Shown in pieces: positions 8,801 through 18,169 of a stretch of 64,000 nt of DNA. Location of the stretch: assembly GCF_001484765.1 (NCBI RefSeq), contig NZ_KQ947378.1, positions 288,513 through 352,512 of the forward strand, in the 5' to 3' direction. The notes below the pieces were generated by a model. The model did not search any database, was not told where the DNA came from, and worked only from the letters and a program-made list of their open reading frames with translations. How positions within the stretch are numbered: the first letter of the stretch is position 1; each line of letters opens with the position of its first letter. The position numbers were made by a program, and so were the translations under genes. The stretch is from Entomohabitans teleogrylli. Its GTDB lineage: Bacteria > Pseudomonadota > Gammaproteobacteria > Enterobacterales > Enterobacteriaceae.

Positions 8801-10769
8801 CGACATTTTTTCTGTTCCGGGTTCGTCAGCAGGCGAACAGGGTGTACTACGTTCCATGCAGGAGGTAGCGATGAGCTCCCGGGAAGCCAGCAAGATGCTA
8901 CGCACATACAACATCGCGTGGTGGGGTAATAACTACTACGACGTTAACGAACTGGGGCATATCAGCGTATGCCCGGATCCGGATGTCCCGCAGGCGCAGG
9001 TCGATCTCGCCCAACTGGTGAAGTCCCGCGAAGCGCAGGGACAACGTTTGCCGGCGCTGTTCTGTTTTCCGCAGATCTTGCAGCATCGTCTGCGTTCGAT
9101 TAATGCGGCGTTTAAACGCGCCCGTGAGTCCTATGGCTACAACGGCGACTACTTCCTGGTGTATCCGATTAAGGTGAACCAACACCGGCGGGTAATTGAA
9201 TCGCTGATCCATTCCGGCGAGCCGCTGGGGCTGGAGGCAGGCTCGAAAGCCGAACTGATGGCGGTGCTGGCCCATGCCGGTATGACCCGCAGCGTGATTG
9301 TCTGCAACGGCTATAAAGACCGTGAGTATATTCGGCTGGCGCTGATTGGCGAGAAGATGGGCCACAAAGTCTATCTGGTCATAGAGAAAATGTCCGAGAT
9401 CGCTATTGTGCTGGAAGAGGCGGAGCGCCTGAACGTAGTGCCACGCCTCGGCGTGCGTGCGCGTCTGGCCTCTCAGGGCTCCGGTAAATGGCAATCTTCC
9501 GGCGGCGAGAAGTCCAAATTTGGCCTTGCGGCGACTCAGGTGCTGCAACTGGTGGAGATCCTGCGCGCGGCGGGGCGGCTGGAGAGCCTACAACTGCTGC
9601 ATTTCCACCTCGGTTCCCAGATGGCCAATATCCGCGATATCGCCACCGGGGTGCGCGAGTCGGCGCGTTTTTATGTCGAACTACACAAGCTGGGCGTCAA
9701 CATTCAGTGCTTTGACGTTGGCGGCGGGCTCGGCGTCGACTACGAAGGAACCCGTTCCCAGTCAGATTGTTCGGTGAACTACGGCCTGAATGAATACGCC
9801 AATAACATCATTTGGGCGATTGGCGATGCTTGCGAAGAAAACGGACTGCCGCACCCGACAGTGATCACCGAATCCGGTCGCGCGGTGACGGCCCACCACA
9901 CGGTGCTGGTCTCCAATATCATTGGCGTGGAGCGTAACGAATTTACTCGCCCAACGGCGCCGGCGGACGATGCTCCCCGGGCGCTGCAGAGTATGTGGGA
10001 AACCTGGCAGGAGATGCATGAGCCGGACAACCGCCGTTCGCTGCGTGAATGGTTGCATGACAGCCAGATGGATTTGCACGAAATCCACATTGGTTACTCC
10101 TCCGGCAACTTTAGCCTTCAGGAACGCGCCTGGGCCGAACAGCTCTATCTTGGGATGTGCCACGAAGTGCAGAAGCAGCTCGACCCGCAAAACCGTGCGC
10201 ATCGCCCGATCATTGATGAACTGCAGGAGCGCATGGCGGATAAACTGTATGTCAATTTCTCGCTATTCCAGTCGATGCCGGATGCGTGGGGGATTGACCA
10301 GTTGTTCCCGGTATTGCCGCTGGAAGGATTGAACCATGCGCCGAGCCGTCGCGCCGTGCTGCTGGATATTACCTGCGATTCGGACGGTACTATCGACCAC
10401 TACGTGGACGGTGACGGTATCGCCACCACCATGCCGATGCCGGAATATGACCCGGAAAATCCGCCGCATCTCGGGTTCTTTATGGTCGGGGCTTACCAGG
10501 AAATTCTTGGCAACATGCATAACCTGTTCGGCGATACCGAAGCTGTGGATGTGTTTGTATTCCCGGATGGCAGCGTCGAAGTTGAGCTGTCCGACGAAGG
10601 GGATACTGTGGCGGATATGCTGCAGTACGTGCAGCTCAACCCGGCAACCCTGCTTACTCAGTTCAGCGATCAGGTGAAAAAGACCGATCTGGACGAGGCA
10701 TTGCAGAAACAGTTCCTGGAAGAGTTTGAGGCCGGGCTGTATGGTTATACCTATTTAGAAGATGAATAA
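8793..10769 (+). CDS. speA: Biosynthetic arginine decarboxylase
   Basis: PLP-dependent decarboxylase that turns arginine into agmatine, the first step of the agmatine route to putrescine. From the ATG at 8793 the product has 658 residues, identical in length to E. coli SpeA. An in-frame start 12 bp upstream was rejected because it lacks support. The PLP lysine is Lys127 in VYPIKVNQ. The glycine-rich phosphate site is [14 protein letters not shown]. The C-terminal barrel motif [17 protein letters not shown] is intact. It overlaps yqgB at its 5' end and has a strong terminator. The next pathway enzyme, speB, lies 2.5 kb downstream. Confidence 0.98.
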   Translation: MSDDIFSVPGSSAGEQGVLRSMQEVAMSSREASKMLRTYNIAWWGNNYYDVNELGHISVCPDPDVPQAQVDLAQLVKSREAQGQRLPALFCFPQILQHRLRSINAAFKRARESYGYNGDYFLVYPIKVNQHRRVIESLIHSGEPLGLEAGSKAELMAVLAHAGMTRSVIVCNGYKDREYIRLALIGEKMGHKVYLVIEKMSEIAIVLEEAERLNVVPRLGVRARLASQGSGKWQSSGGEKSKFGLAATQVLQLVEILRAAGRLESLQLLHFHLGSQMANIRDIATGVRESARFYVELHKLGVNIQCFDVGGGLGVDYEGTRSQSDCSVNYGLNEYANNIIWAIGDACEENGLPHPTVITESGRAVTAHHTVLVSNIIGVERNEFTRPTAPADDAPRALQSMWETWQEMHEPDNRRSLREWLHDSQMDLHEIHIGYSSGNFSLQERAWAEQLYLGMCHEVQKQLDPQNRAHRPIIDELQERMADKLYVNFSLFQSMPDAWGIDQLFPVLPLEGLNHAPSRRAVLLDITCDSDGTIDHYVDGDGIATTMPMPEYDPENPPHLGFFMVGAYQEILGNMHNLFGDTEAVDVFVFPDGSVEVELSDEGDTVADMLQYVQLNPATLLTQFSDQVKKTDLDEALQKQFLEEFEAGLYGYTYLEDE

Positions 10770-10790
10770 TTTGATTCATTAAATAAAACC

Positions 10791-10816
10791 AGGAGCAGGA
10801 AACTGCTCCTTTTTTA
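10791..10816 (+). terminator. speA rho-independent terminator
   Basis: The stem GGAGCAG / CTGCTCC with a GAAA tetraloop is followed by seven T residues, 22 bp after the speA stop. Confidence 0.95.
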
Positions 10817-10963
10817 TAAGCGAACCCTGGTGAAAAATGCTTCAAGTAAAGTGGATGGTGAGCTCAAATTGACTGCAAAATCAACCATTTTCAGGTAGCT
10901 ATGCAAAAGCGTTTTTTTACTTATAATCATCCGCAGGAATTGTAAATTACCGGGATACAGGAT

Positions 10964-11851
10964 ATGGAAAGTCAGGTATTTTCACTCATTCGGGAATTGA
11001 ATGAATTATTACAGAATCAACATCAGGATAGCGAACGCATTCATGCATTAAGCTGCGAGACAGTCAACGCGATGGTGGCGCAGACGTTCTGGATAGCCGC
11101 CAGTCTGATAGAACAGGATGGAAAGGCCGGGGTCAACTTTTCGTTCGAGGAAACTGAATATTCTGAATACCCTATGCTGAGCGTGTGGATACCTGCTGAA
11201 GCGGATACCCGCCCGGCGATGCTGGAGGACGCGGCGGAGGATGACTTAATACAGGTCCATGGTGGTATTATTCTGCAACTTCTTGATTCAGTGCGCTTTG
11301 ATATTTTATTTATTCTTTCCGCGGATGAGGCTGAATATATACGTTTTAATATTCTGCGGCAGATATTAATTATTGCCGAACATTCTGAGCAATATGTCTC
11401 TTTTTCGCAAGTACAGGCCCTCGACACAGTTGAAAAATGGCAGGATGGTCTCTCCGTTGTTGATGGTTTCCCCGTGCCGGTAACCTTTGTACGCCAGTTG
11501 TACGGTTATTGCGAAGATCAAAAAAGGATCTCCTGCTGTAATCTGGCGCTGGTTAATCTTAATGATACTAACCAGTACGTTATGTTTATTGAATTTAAAT
11601 GTGATTATAAGCAAGAGGCGCAGCAACATTTTCTCAAGGTACAGAAGATGGCAAAACCCTGGATGCCGCCGTATATGGAGCTTATTTACTTTGATGATTC
11701 CGGGACGAGTACGATGGATAATATTCGGGAGTTGTTTAATTCTCAGCCCTCCTTTTATCATCAACAGCATTCAACCGGTTGGCTGGCCAGGCTGAAGCGT
11801 AAGATGCGTCCACCGATGCCTTATTTGGTCAGACTGACCCTTACTGATTGA
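10964..11851 (+). CDS. Uncharacterised 295-residue protein, C-terminal part faintly SseB-like
   Basis: I do not recognise this protein as a whole. It is acidic in its first two thirds, has no signal peptide or membrane segment, and ends with a basic tail (GWLARLKRKMRPPMPYLV). Residues from about 170 on alternate predicted strands and helices. They end MDNIRELFNSQPSFYHQQ, which resembles the close of SseB C-terminal domains (a helix then PFYRR). This is only a faint likeness. The gene is AT-richer than its neighbours and sits between speA and speB, where E. coli has nothing comparable, suggesting an accessory gene. A YeeX-like purine-rich stretch before the ATG (GATACAGGAT) is a plausible ribosome binding site. 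Confidence 0.75.
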   Translation: MESQVFSLIRELNELLQNQHQDSERIHALSCETVNAMVAQTFWIAASLIEQDGKAGVNFSFEETEYSEYPMLSVWIPAEADTRPAMLEDAAEDDLIQVHGGIILQLLDSVRFDILFILSADEAEYIRFNILRQILIIAEHSEQYVSFSQVQALDTVEKWQDGLSVVDGFPVPVTFVRQLYGYCEDQKRISCCNLALVNLNDTNQYVMFIEFKCDYKQEAQQHFLKVQKMAKPWMPPYMELIYFDDSGTSTMDNIRELFNSQPSFYHQQHSTGWLARLKRKMRPPMPYLVRLTLTD

Positions 11852-11863
11852 GTCTGATGTATC

Positions 11864-11922
11864 CCGGAAAGCCTGGGCCGTGCTGATTGCACGGCGGACA
11901 TTACGGCTTCCGGGCTTTCCGG
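11864..11922. repeat. Nested inverted repeat after the unknown gene
   Basis: An outer 10 bp perfect inverted repeat (CCGGAAAGCC at 11864-11873 and GGCTTTCCGG at 11913-11922) encloses an inner 7 bp perfect hairpin (GCCGTGC / GCACGGC, 11877-11895). It begins 12 bp after the stop codon and may terminate or stabilise that transcript, although no T-run follows. Confidence 0.7.
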
Positions 11923-12235
11923 CATTGATGCTGTGACCATCCCGGTCTTTCCTGTCAGAGCCTGATAACTTTTTTCCCCCGGGCCAGGTGTGCTGGGGGC
12001 TATCTCTTTTCCAGCCGGATGATGATTCTCGGGCCGGTATCATGGGATGGCTATCCAGTGGGCTTACTCTGGATCCATACCCGTGATTTCTCCGACGACG
12101 GTCCCGACAGCGATATCCGCTTGACCATGAGCCAGAAAGGTGGGAGCCGCCTTCTTCGTCCCACGAATCCTGCTCTCTTTCACCACTTTGTCTTATTTTA
12201 ATTAAGCCTGCTATTTTTTAGCCAGTTTTCTTATT

Positions 12236-12260
12236 CCCCTGGTGTGCCAGGGGCTTTATT
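12236..12260 (+). terminator. Hairpin terminator before the lipoprotein gene
   Basis: The perfect stem CCCCTGG / CCAGGGG with a TGTG loop is followed by CTTTATT. It ends about 70 bp before the lipoprotein start. Confidence 0.65.
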
Positions 12261-12327
12261 ATCCGGTTACCTGCCATGTGGGAATTGACTGGCAGAAACC
12301 ACGGGATGACAGATAAAGGGAAACAGC

Positions 12328-13056
12328 ATGAAACGGACATTGGTATATGGCGTACTGGTCAGCATATTAACCCTGCTTTCCGGGTGCGCCAGCAGAGCGC
12401 CCCAGCACAGCAGCGCAATGGAAAAGAGCGCCCTGGGTACCGCCTGGGGGGATGAGGTGTACTCGCCGGTGAAGAGCGTCGAGGCGCAGCGTAAATACAG
12501 TGAACCTTCAGATGTCACTATTATTCGCTATTCAGCAGATTCTTATCGTCATCAGGATTACGTGTACTCAATGCGTAAAGGCGATATTGAATTTGCGGTA
12601 CGCGACGCCAGTTTTCGCTCAATGCCCATCTTCCGCCAGCGTGATAACTACAGCGGTAGCGTTCAGTACGTGATCAAAGGAACACCCGGGCAGCGTTATC
12701 AGCTCTATTTCCGCAATTTCAGTAGCTGGAAGAACTACGAAGTTGTCGCCACCGTCGACGGACTTGATGTGCTGAACGGTAAGCCAGGCTCGGTGAACAA
12801 TAATGGCTATATTCTCAACGCCGGAGAATCGCTGGCTATTAAGGGTTTCCGCACCAGCAAGCAGGCCGAAGCGTCATTTGAATTTTCTGCAGTCGGCGAC
12901 TCCTATGTCGCCAATTCTCAGCATGGCGATGTGAACAACGTCGGGACCATTGGTTTTGCGGTGTTTGAACTGCGTGGCAAAACGTTGCCGCCCTGTGAAG
13001 GGCAGGCATTCCCGGCGGATAATAGTGGTTATGCGCAGCCGCCCTGCCAGCGCTGA
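12328..13056 (+). CDS. Putative lipoprotein of unknown function
   Basis: A 242-residue protein with a classical lipoprotein signal: Lys/Arg start, hydrophobic core and lipobox LLSGC, with the lipidated cysteine near residue 20. The mature part is beta-rich (YSADSYRHQDYVYSM, YQLYFRNFSSWKNYEVVAT, GYILNAGESLAIKGF), and the C-terminus has two extra cysteines (LPPCEG, QPPCQR) that could pair. No +2 aspartate follows the lipid cysteine (Ala is present), so outer-membrane sorting by Lol is expected. It lies just upstream of speB but is separated by a terminator, so a link to polyamines is not indicated. I cannot name the family. Confidence 0.85.
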   Translation: MKRTLVYGVLVSILTLLSGCASRAPQHSSAMEKSALGTAWGDEVYSPVKSVEAQRKYSEPSDVTIIRYSADSYRHQDYVYSMRKGDIEFAVRDASFRSMPIFRQRDNYSGSVQYVIKGTPGQRYQLYFRNFSSWKNYEVVATVDGLDVLNGKPGSVNNNGYILNAGESLAIKGFRTSKQAEASFEFSAVGDSYVANSQHGDVNNVGTIGFAVFELRGKTLPPCEGQAFPADNSGYAQPPCQR

Positions 13057-13153
13057 AGCGTTGCACTATACTCTGGTTGATAAATACTGAGCTATTGAAC
13101 CGTCGTGTAAATGGGGCGATAATCCGCACCAACAACGCAGTAATCTATCCAGT

Positions 13154-13194
13154 CCCTTCCTCGTCGGGTTTAACGACGCGGAAGGGATTTTTTT
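13154..13194 (+). terminator. Terminator between the lipoprotein gene and speB
   Basis: The long stem CCCTTCC-N-CGTCG / CGACG-N-GGAAGGG is followed by a run of eight T residues. It ends about 35 bp before the speB start, so it may also act within a speB leader. Confidence 0.85.
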
Positions 13195-13228
13195 TATATC
13201 GACTCAACCCTAACCGAGAGGTCAGATA

Positions 13229-14149
13229 ATGAGCACCTTAGGCCATCAATACGATAATTCCCTGGTATCCAATGCCTTTGGTTTTTTACGCCTGCCGCTG
13301 AACTTCATGCCCTATGACAGCGATGCTGACTGGGTGATCACCGGCGTCCCGTTCGACATGGCGACCTCGGGCCGCGCCGGCGGACGCCACGGCCCGGCGG
13401 CTATTCGCCAGGTTTCCACCAATCTGGCCTGGGAAGGTAATCGCTTCCCGTGGGATTTCGATATGCGCGAACGCCTGAAGGTGGTGGACTGCGGCGATCT
13501 GGTATATGCCTTCGGCGATGCCCGCGAAATGAGCCAGAATCTCCAGGCCCATGCAGAGAAACTGCTGGCGGCCGGCAAGCGGATGCTGTCATTTGGCGGC
13601 GACCATTTTGTGACGCTGCCGCTGTTGCGCGCGCACGCGAAGCATTTCGGTAAAATGGCGCTGGTTCATTTTGATGCCCACACCGACACCTATGCCAACG
13701 GCTGTGAATTTGATCATGGCACCATGTTCTATACCGCGCCGAAAGAGGGGCTGATCGACCCGCACCACTCAGTGCAGATTGGTATTCGCACCGAATTTGA
13801 TAAAGACAATGGCTTTACCGTGCTCGATGCCGCGCAGGTCAATGACCGCGGCGTGGATGATATCCTGGCCCAGGTGAAACAGATTGTCGGCGATATGCCG
13901 GTCTATCTGACCTTTGACATTGACTGCCTCGATCCGGCTTTCGCGCCGGGTACCGGAACGCCGGTTATCGGCGGTTTGACATCTGACCGGGCGCTGAAAC
14001 TGGTGCGTGGCCTGAAAGATCTGAATATCGTCGGGATGGATGTGGTGGAAGTGGCGCCAGCCTATGACCAGTCAGAGATTACGGCGCTGGCGGCAGCGAC
14101 GCTGGCGCTGGAAATGCTCTATATCCAGGCGGCGAAAAAAGGCGCCTGA
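13229..14149 (+). CDS. speB: Agmatinase
   Basis: Agmatine ureohydrolase, which splits agmatine into putrescine and urea and so completes the SpeA-SpeB route. The 306 residues equal the E. coli length. The binuclear manganese ligands of the ureohydrolase fold are all present: His126 in GGDH, Asp149, His151 and Asp153 in DAHTD, and Asp230 and Asp232 in [13 protein letters not shown] good GAGAGG-type ribosome binding site precedes the ATG. It is convergent with the next gene, with only 2 bp between the two stop codons. Confidence 0.98.
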   Translation: MSTLGHQYDNSLVSNAFGFLRLPLNFMPYDSDADWVITGVPFDMATSGRAGGRHGPAAIRQVSTNLAWEGNRFPWDFDMRERLKVVDCGDLVYAFGDAREMSQNLQAHAEKLLAAGKRMLSFGGDHFVTLPLLRAHAKHFGKMALVHFDAHTDTYANGCEFDHGTMFYTAPKEGLIDPHHSVQIGIRTEFDKDNGFTVLDAAQVNDRGVDDILAQVKQIVGDMPVYLTFDIDCLDPAFAPGTGTPVIGGLTSDRALKLVRGLKDLNIVGMDVVEVAPAYDQSEITALAAATLALEMLYIQAAKKGA

Positions 14150-14151
14150 TA

Positions 14152-15366
14152 TCAGGCCAGCAGCGCCGGCGCGCGCCTCAGGCGCAGCAGCAGGATGCTA
14201 CCGCCGGCCAGAGTGACCAACTGGCTGGCGGTCAGGACGCTGAATCCCACCGCGGCGCTGCCGTAGTGGGAAATCATTATGCCCATCGCCACCGGGATCG
14301 CCGCCGCGCACAGGTGGGCCATACCGCTGACAATCCCCCAGGCGCTGGCTACCGCCTCCGGGCGCGCCCGCTGTTGCACCATCACCGGAATTACCGCGCT
14401 TTGCAATCCCCAAAAGATACTGGCGGACAGTAACCAGAAGGCGATCCAGGCGCTCTGCTGGCTGAAGGCCAGACCAGCGATGGACAGCGCGGTCAGCGCC
14501 GCGCAGTAAATCAGCAGCAGCGGCGTACGTTCCGCTGGCTGCTTATCAATTATCATACCGCCGCACATCTTCGCGCCCAGACAAAGGGCGAACGGGATCG
14601 CCGCCAGCCATCCGGCGACGGGCAGGGAAAAGTGTCGGGTTTCCAGCAGCCACAGCGGTAACCAACTGCTGCTGCCCCACAAATATCCCAGCGATGCGAC
14701 TTCCAGCAGGAACAGCCAGCCAGGCAGCGGCGTTTGCCAGGCCAGGCGCAGCGTGGTGCGGATTCGCAGCCGGGTTCCCAGGCGTCGCGATTGCTCCGCC
14801 GGGAGGAAATAGCCGATAAGCAGCAGGGCGCATAACAGGTTGAATGCGGCCAGTCCCCAGGCCGCGCCGGATCCGCCGAGGTGGTGTATCATCACGTTGA
14901 CCAGCGGTAACCCGACCACCAGCCCCAGCGGCGCGCCGAGTAGCGTCAATGCACTGGCTCTGCCCAGTTCGTTGCGTGGAAAGTGATCGTTGAGGTAGCG
15001 GATTTTCAGACACAGGATGGGGCCGTGGGCCGCGCCTGTCAGGATACGGCTCACGATAAAGCCGGACAGCGAACCGAGCAGCGGTGACAGCGCGCATACG
15101 GCAGCCCAGAACAAAACGGTTATCGTCACCCCGGTGCGGTAGTGGAATTTGCTTTCCAGTAGCGGCGTTATCAGTAGCATGGAAAAACCATAGCCAATCA
15201 GGAACAGGGCGAGCGCCAGTCCCTGTGCGACGGATGGCTCGCTGAAACCAAATTGGACCAGAAATTGCTGATCCAGTAGCTGAAGATGCATATTTACCCG
15301 ATCGATATACAGCATCACGATCAATAGCATAAAAGCGACGGCGCCTTGCCATTTGCTGGAAATCAT
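14152..15366 (-). CDS. Major facilitator superfamily transporter, ACS-like
   Basis: An inner-membrane transporter of 404 residues with about 12 hydrophobic helices. The first helix contains the ACS/anion-cation symporter-like motif YIDRVNMHLQ. The usual long central loop separates two halves. I chose the ATG at 15366 over the one 24 bp upstream because GGAGG lies 8 bp ahead of it. The substrate is unknown. Its neighbour upstream on the same strand is an OprD-family porin, and paired porin plus MFS permease often serve one organic acid or small solute. The porin is separated from it by a hairpin. This pair is not between speB and loiP in E. coli. Confidence 0.88.
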   Translation of the reverse strand: MISSKWQGAVAFMLLIVMLYIDRVNMHLQLLDQQFLVQFGFSEPSVAQGLALALFLIGYGFSMLLITPLLESKFHYRTGVTITVLFWAAVCALSPLLGSLSGFIVSRILTGAAHGPILCLKIRYLNDHFPRNELGRASALTLLGAPLGLVVGLPLVNVMIHHLGGSGAAWGLAAFNLLCALLLIGYFLPAEQSRRLGTRLRIRTTLRLAWQTPLPGWLFLLEVASLGYLWGSSSWLPLWLLETRHFSLPVAGWLAAIPFALCLGAKMCGGMIIDKQPAERTPLLLIYCAALTALSIAGLAFSQQSAWIAFWLLSASIFWGLQSAVIPVMVQQRARPEAVASAWGIVSGMAHLCAAAIPVAMGIMISHYGSAAVGFSVLTASQLVTLAGGSILLLRLRRAPALLA

Positions 15367-15562
15367 CGGGTCGCCCTCCGCGCTACGCACCGCTTGTTGT
15401 GCCGGTGCCGGGATCTCAGTGTTACATCCGGATCATTCTGTTCCTGAATAGCGAAAAGCGCGGGAAATGCATGTTTCTTTCGTGATCGTTAACGCAATTC
15501 CGGCAGGTAAAATGCGGCTGATTGTGGCGTATGTCACGCTATAGCGCGGCGGAAGGGAAAAG

Positions 15563-15596
15563 GGCAGCCATATTTATAGACGAGAATATGGCTGCC
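15563..15596 (-). terminator. Terminator after the OprD-family porin gene
   Basis: A 12 bp perfect stem (GGCAGCCATATT / AATATGGCTGCC, ten-base loop) lies 8 bp after the porin stop and is followed on the minus strand by CTTTTCCC. It separates the porin from the MFS gene. Confidence 0.85.
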
Positions 15597-15603
15597 TGGA
15601 GAT

Positions 15604-16875
15604 TTACATCAGGCTGAAAGGATATTCGACGTAGACGCGAATCTCGTTGCCGCTGGTGTTGTAGTCGCTGGCATTGGATGACACGCGCAGTACTGAATAG
15701 CGAACTTTTAGTTTCAGATCTTTCGCCGGTCCGCTCTGCACCTGGTATTGCAACTGGTTGAACCATTCATGTTCGTGACCGTTGCTGGTGGCGGAGGTTT
15801 TAATATTGTCGCCGCGCACATACGCCACATCATAAGTCAGGCCCGGTACCCCCAGTCCGGCGAAATCCAGCCCGTAGGCGACCTGCCAGGAGCGTTCGTC
15901 TTCGCCATTGAAATCAGACCAGTAGGAATTGGCCAGCCAGATGGTATTGCCGCCGTCGCCGACGCCGCCCTGGTTACGATAGCCGCCGTAGTTATAGCCG
16001 GTGCTGCCGCTACTCTGTTGGTAAGCCAGCTTGAAGGTATGCATATCCAGCACATAACTGGCCGCCAGGCTCCAGATAGTATTGCTGCGGCCGGTGTTCA
16101 GGCTGTCGGCGTACTGTTGGTCAAGGCGTGAGTTGTAACCGTTAAAGTCCAGAATCATCTGCTGATTGCCGGCCAACGGCTGTTTGAAATTCAGGCCCAG
16201 ATACTGTTTGTTCAACACCTCTTCGACGTGAGATGCGTACAGCGCGCCGCTGAACTGATCGTTAAACTGGTAGCTGGCGCCGCCGAATGAGAGGCTCTTC
16301 AGGCCGCTGTCGTGGCTGTCATCGCTTTTGCGCTGTTCGTCGGTAAAGTAACCGGCATTGACTTCCAGCCCGGCCAGTTCCCGGGAGGTCAACATTACCC
16401 CAGTGTAGGTTTCATACAGCAGGCGTGAATTGTCGGCATTCACGATAGGCAGCGCCGGGTTTTGAGTGCCGTAGCTGAGTTCGGTATTTGAGAAGCGCAT
16501 TTTGGCGCGGGCGCCGAATTTCGCGAGATCGGATTTGGCTTTTCCGTCGTTGTCCTGAGCAAAGAAATCGATGCCGCCGGCGCCGCTACGTCCCCGTCCG
16601 CCGTCAAGGCGTACAGCGTACTGGGCGATACCGTCAACCCCGAAACCTACCGGCCCCTGGGTGAAGCCGGAATTCCAGGTGGCGATAATGCCCTGACCCC
16701 ATTCCGCGCGGTCGCGGACGCCCTGGGCTTTGTAATCCCGATTAATCCAGGCGTTGCGCAGCAGCACATCCAGGTGACCGTCTTCAATAAAACCGCGGCT
16801 TTCTGACTGACTGGCGGCGAAGGCCGACGAAGCGCTTAAAATCCCGAGGATAATAAGTGGTAGTTCTTTTTTCAC
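15604..16875 (-). CDS. OprD-family outer-membrane porin
   Basis: A 423-residue precursor with signal peptide MKKELPLIILGILSASSAFA. The mature part is a beta-barrel with alternating residues and ends in Leu-Met after VYVEYPFSL, typical of a porin closing strand. The opening GFIEDGHLDVLLRNAWINRD and the block WGQGIIATWNSGFTQGPVGFGVD are characteristic of the OprD family, which passes basic amino acids, aromatic acids or other small solutes. Which substrate applies here is not visible. It is monocistronic by its terminator and sits next to an MFS transporter in an insertion between speB and loiP. Confidence 0.9.
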   Translation of the reverse strand: MKKELPLIILGILSASSAFAASQSESRGFIEDGHLDVLLRNAWINRDYKAQGVRDRAEWGQGIIATWNSGFTQGPVGFGVDGIAQYAVRLDGGRGRSGAGGIDFFAQDNDGKAKSDLAKFGARAKMRFSNTELSYGTQNPALPIVNADNSRLLYETYTGVMLTSRELAGLEVNAGYFTDEQRKSDDSHDSGLKSLSFGGASYQFNDQFSGALYASHVEEVLNKQYLGLNFKQPLAGNQQMILDFNGYNSRLDQQYADSLNTGRSNTIWSLAASYVLDMHTFKLAYQQSSGSTGYNYGGYRNQGGVGDGGNTIWLANSYWSDFNGEDERSWQVAYGLDFAGLGVPGLTYDVAYVRGDNIKTSATSNGHEHEWFNQLQYQVQSGPAKDLKLKVRYSVLRVSSNASDYNTSGNEIRVYVEYPFSLM

Positions 16876-17148
16876 TTGCTGATTTCTCTGTCTGTAATTT
16901 TGGAAGGGCGGTTTCTACCGCTAAAAGAGATGGTTACCTGAATGTATTTACAATGCAATAACATTTGCTGCCATTAAACACGTATCGTCACTTTTCAGTG
17001 CGCAGGAGCGAAATTTATGGCGCTAAATGAAGGGGTTATATTTTCCGCTATAGGAAATAACGGCACATTTCGTGAATAACCAATAGCTGCATGGGCTGCG
17101 CCAGACAGCATTGGGATAATCTTGCCTGGCGCGGGTATAAAGGGAAGG

Positions 17149-17907
17149 TTACTTAATACCGTCTGCCGCCATCCGATCGCGAATATGTCGGGCGCGCTCT
17201 GCCGATGCCGGGTGATCGTCAAGCATGCTGCTCTGGCGCCCCTGTTCCAGCTGCGCCAGCTTTTCAAAGCTGGTGGCCAGTCCGCCGGGGTTAATGCCCC
17301 GTTTGCGCAACAGATCGTAGGAGTAATCGTCAGCTTCAGACTCCTGGCGCTGGGAGAACTGCGCGTTAACCAGTTGTTCGCCAAGATCGCCAAGCTGGGA
17401 CTGGGAAAGACTGCCGATAATTCCGCCGGCAGAGGCGGCTGCGGCGCGGAGCGCGTTAGTGCCCAGCGCTACCTGCATGCCTTTTTTCACATGGCCGAGC
17501 GCCACATGGCCCATTTCATGGCCGATAACCGCTTCCACTTCATTGTCGGTCATCATATCCATTAACCCGCTGTAGACCCGGATACAACCGTTGGCCATTG
17601 CGAACGCATTGACGTCTTTAGTCACGTAGACTTTATAGTTCACCGCGGTACCGTTGATATTATCTCCCAGCGCGGCGGCGATTTTATTCAGGCGCTGGGT
17701 ATAAGTGCTGCCCGCTGGCGCCAGCGTGGCTTTGGCATCCATTTCCTGGCAGGCTTTGTCACTCAGGGCAATCACCTGCGCGTCGTTTAGCGTATAGGCC
17801 TGAAAAGCTTCCGCCCCTGACGTCATCAGGGAACCTGAATCCATATTCTGACAACCGCTGAGTGCGGCTGTGACACCCAGAGCTAATAACACAGGGCGAA
17901 TCTTCAT
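17149..17907 (-). CDS. loiP: Outer-membrane-associated metalloprotease LoiP
   Basis: M48-family zinc metallopeptidase (YggG/LoiP), a lipoprotein linked to low-osmolarity stress in E. coli. From the ATG at 17907 the product has 252 residues, as in E. coli. An upstream in-frame start adding 21 residues was rejected because it breaks the lipoprotein signal. The lipobox is AALSGC with Cys19 modified. The catalytic HEMGH is at residues 130-134, and the third-ligand region is QESEADDYSYD. A conserved C-terminal DDHPASAERARHI block ends the protein. Confidence 0.96.
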   Translation of the reverse strand: MKIRPVLLALGVTAALSGCQNMDSGSLMTSGAEAFQAYTLNDAQVIALSDKACQEMDAKATLAPAGSTYTQRLNKIAAALGDNINGTAVNYKVYVTKDVNAFAMANGCIRVYSGLMDMMTDNEVEAVIGHEMGHVALGHVKKGMQVALGTNALRAAAASAGGIIGSLSQSQLGDLGEQLVNAQFSQRQESEADDYSYDLLRKRGINPGGLATSFEKLAQLEQGRQSSMLDDHPASAERARHIRDRMAADGIK

Positions 17908-18025
17908 GCTGTCACTTCCACTTAATTGAAGGTTAATGAGGCCTGCCGCAACGGCAAACAGCGGCAACATGAGTATAAAAAAGAATAGCTATTTCCGGCG
18001 AGTGAGTTGTGCGCGTTAGCCTGCA

Positions 18026-18053
18026 CTTGCGGAGATTTCTGAGTCTCCGCAAG
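18026..18053. promoter_or_regulatory. Perfect stem-loop in the loiP/tktA divergent region
   Basis: A 10 bp perfect inverted repeat (CTTGCGGAGA / TCTCCGCAAG, eight-base loop) lies about 115 bp before tktA. It has no adjoining T-run on the plus strand. It could be a leader hairpin or an operator. Confidence 0.5.
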
Positions 18054-18169
18054 GATGTTCCATGTACATAGCATGCGGCCTGGGGTACATTAATGGCAAT
18101 TTTTTCGGGCGTAGCCCATAACGCATAGTAGTCAAGTCGTGACCTTCAACCATCCGATCTGGAGTTAAA

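Larger units (their letters stand above)
11852..12327. other. Gene-free 476 bp spacer with nested inverted repeats
   Basis: No credible gene is visible between the unknown gene and the lipoprotein gene. The spacer holds a nested inverted-repeat structure at 11864-11922, a looser C-rich/G-rich hairpin near 11976-12000 and a clean hairpin at 12236-12253 before the lipoprotein gene. The two C/G hairpins share the core GGTGTG or GGTGTGC and a following CCGG, so they may be related copies. Confidence 0.6.
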
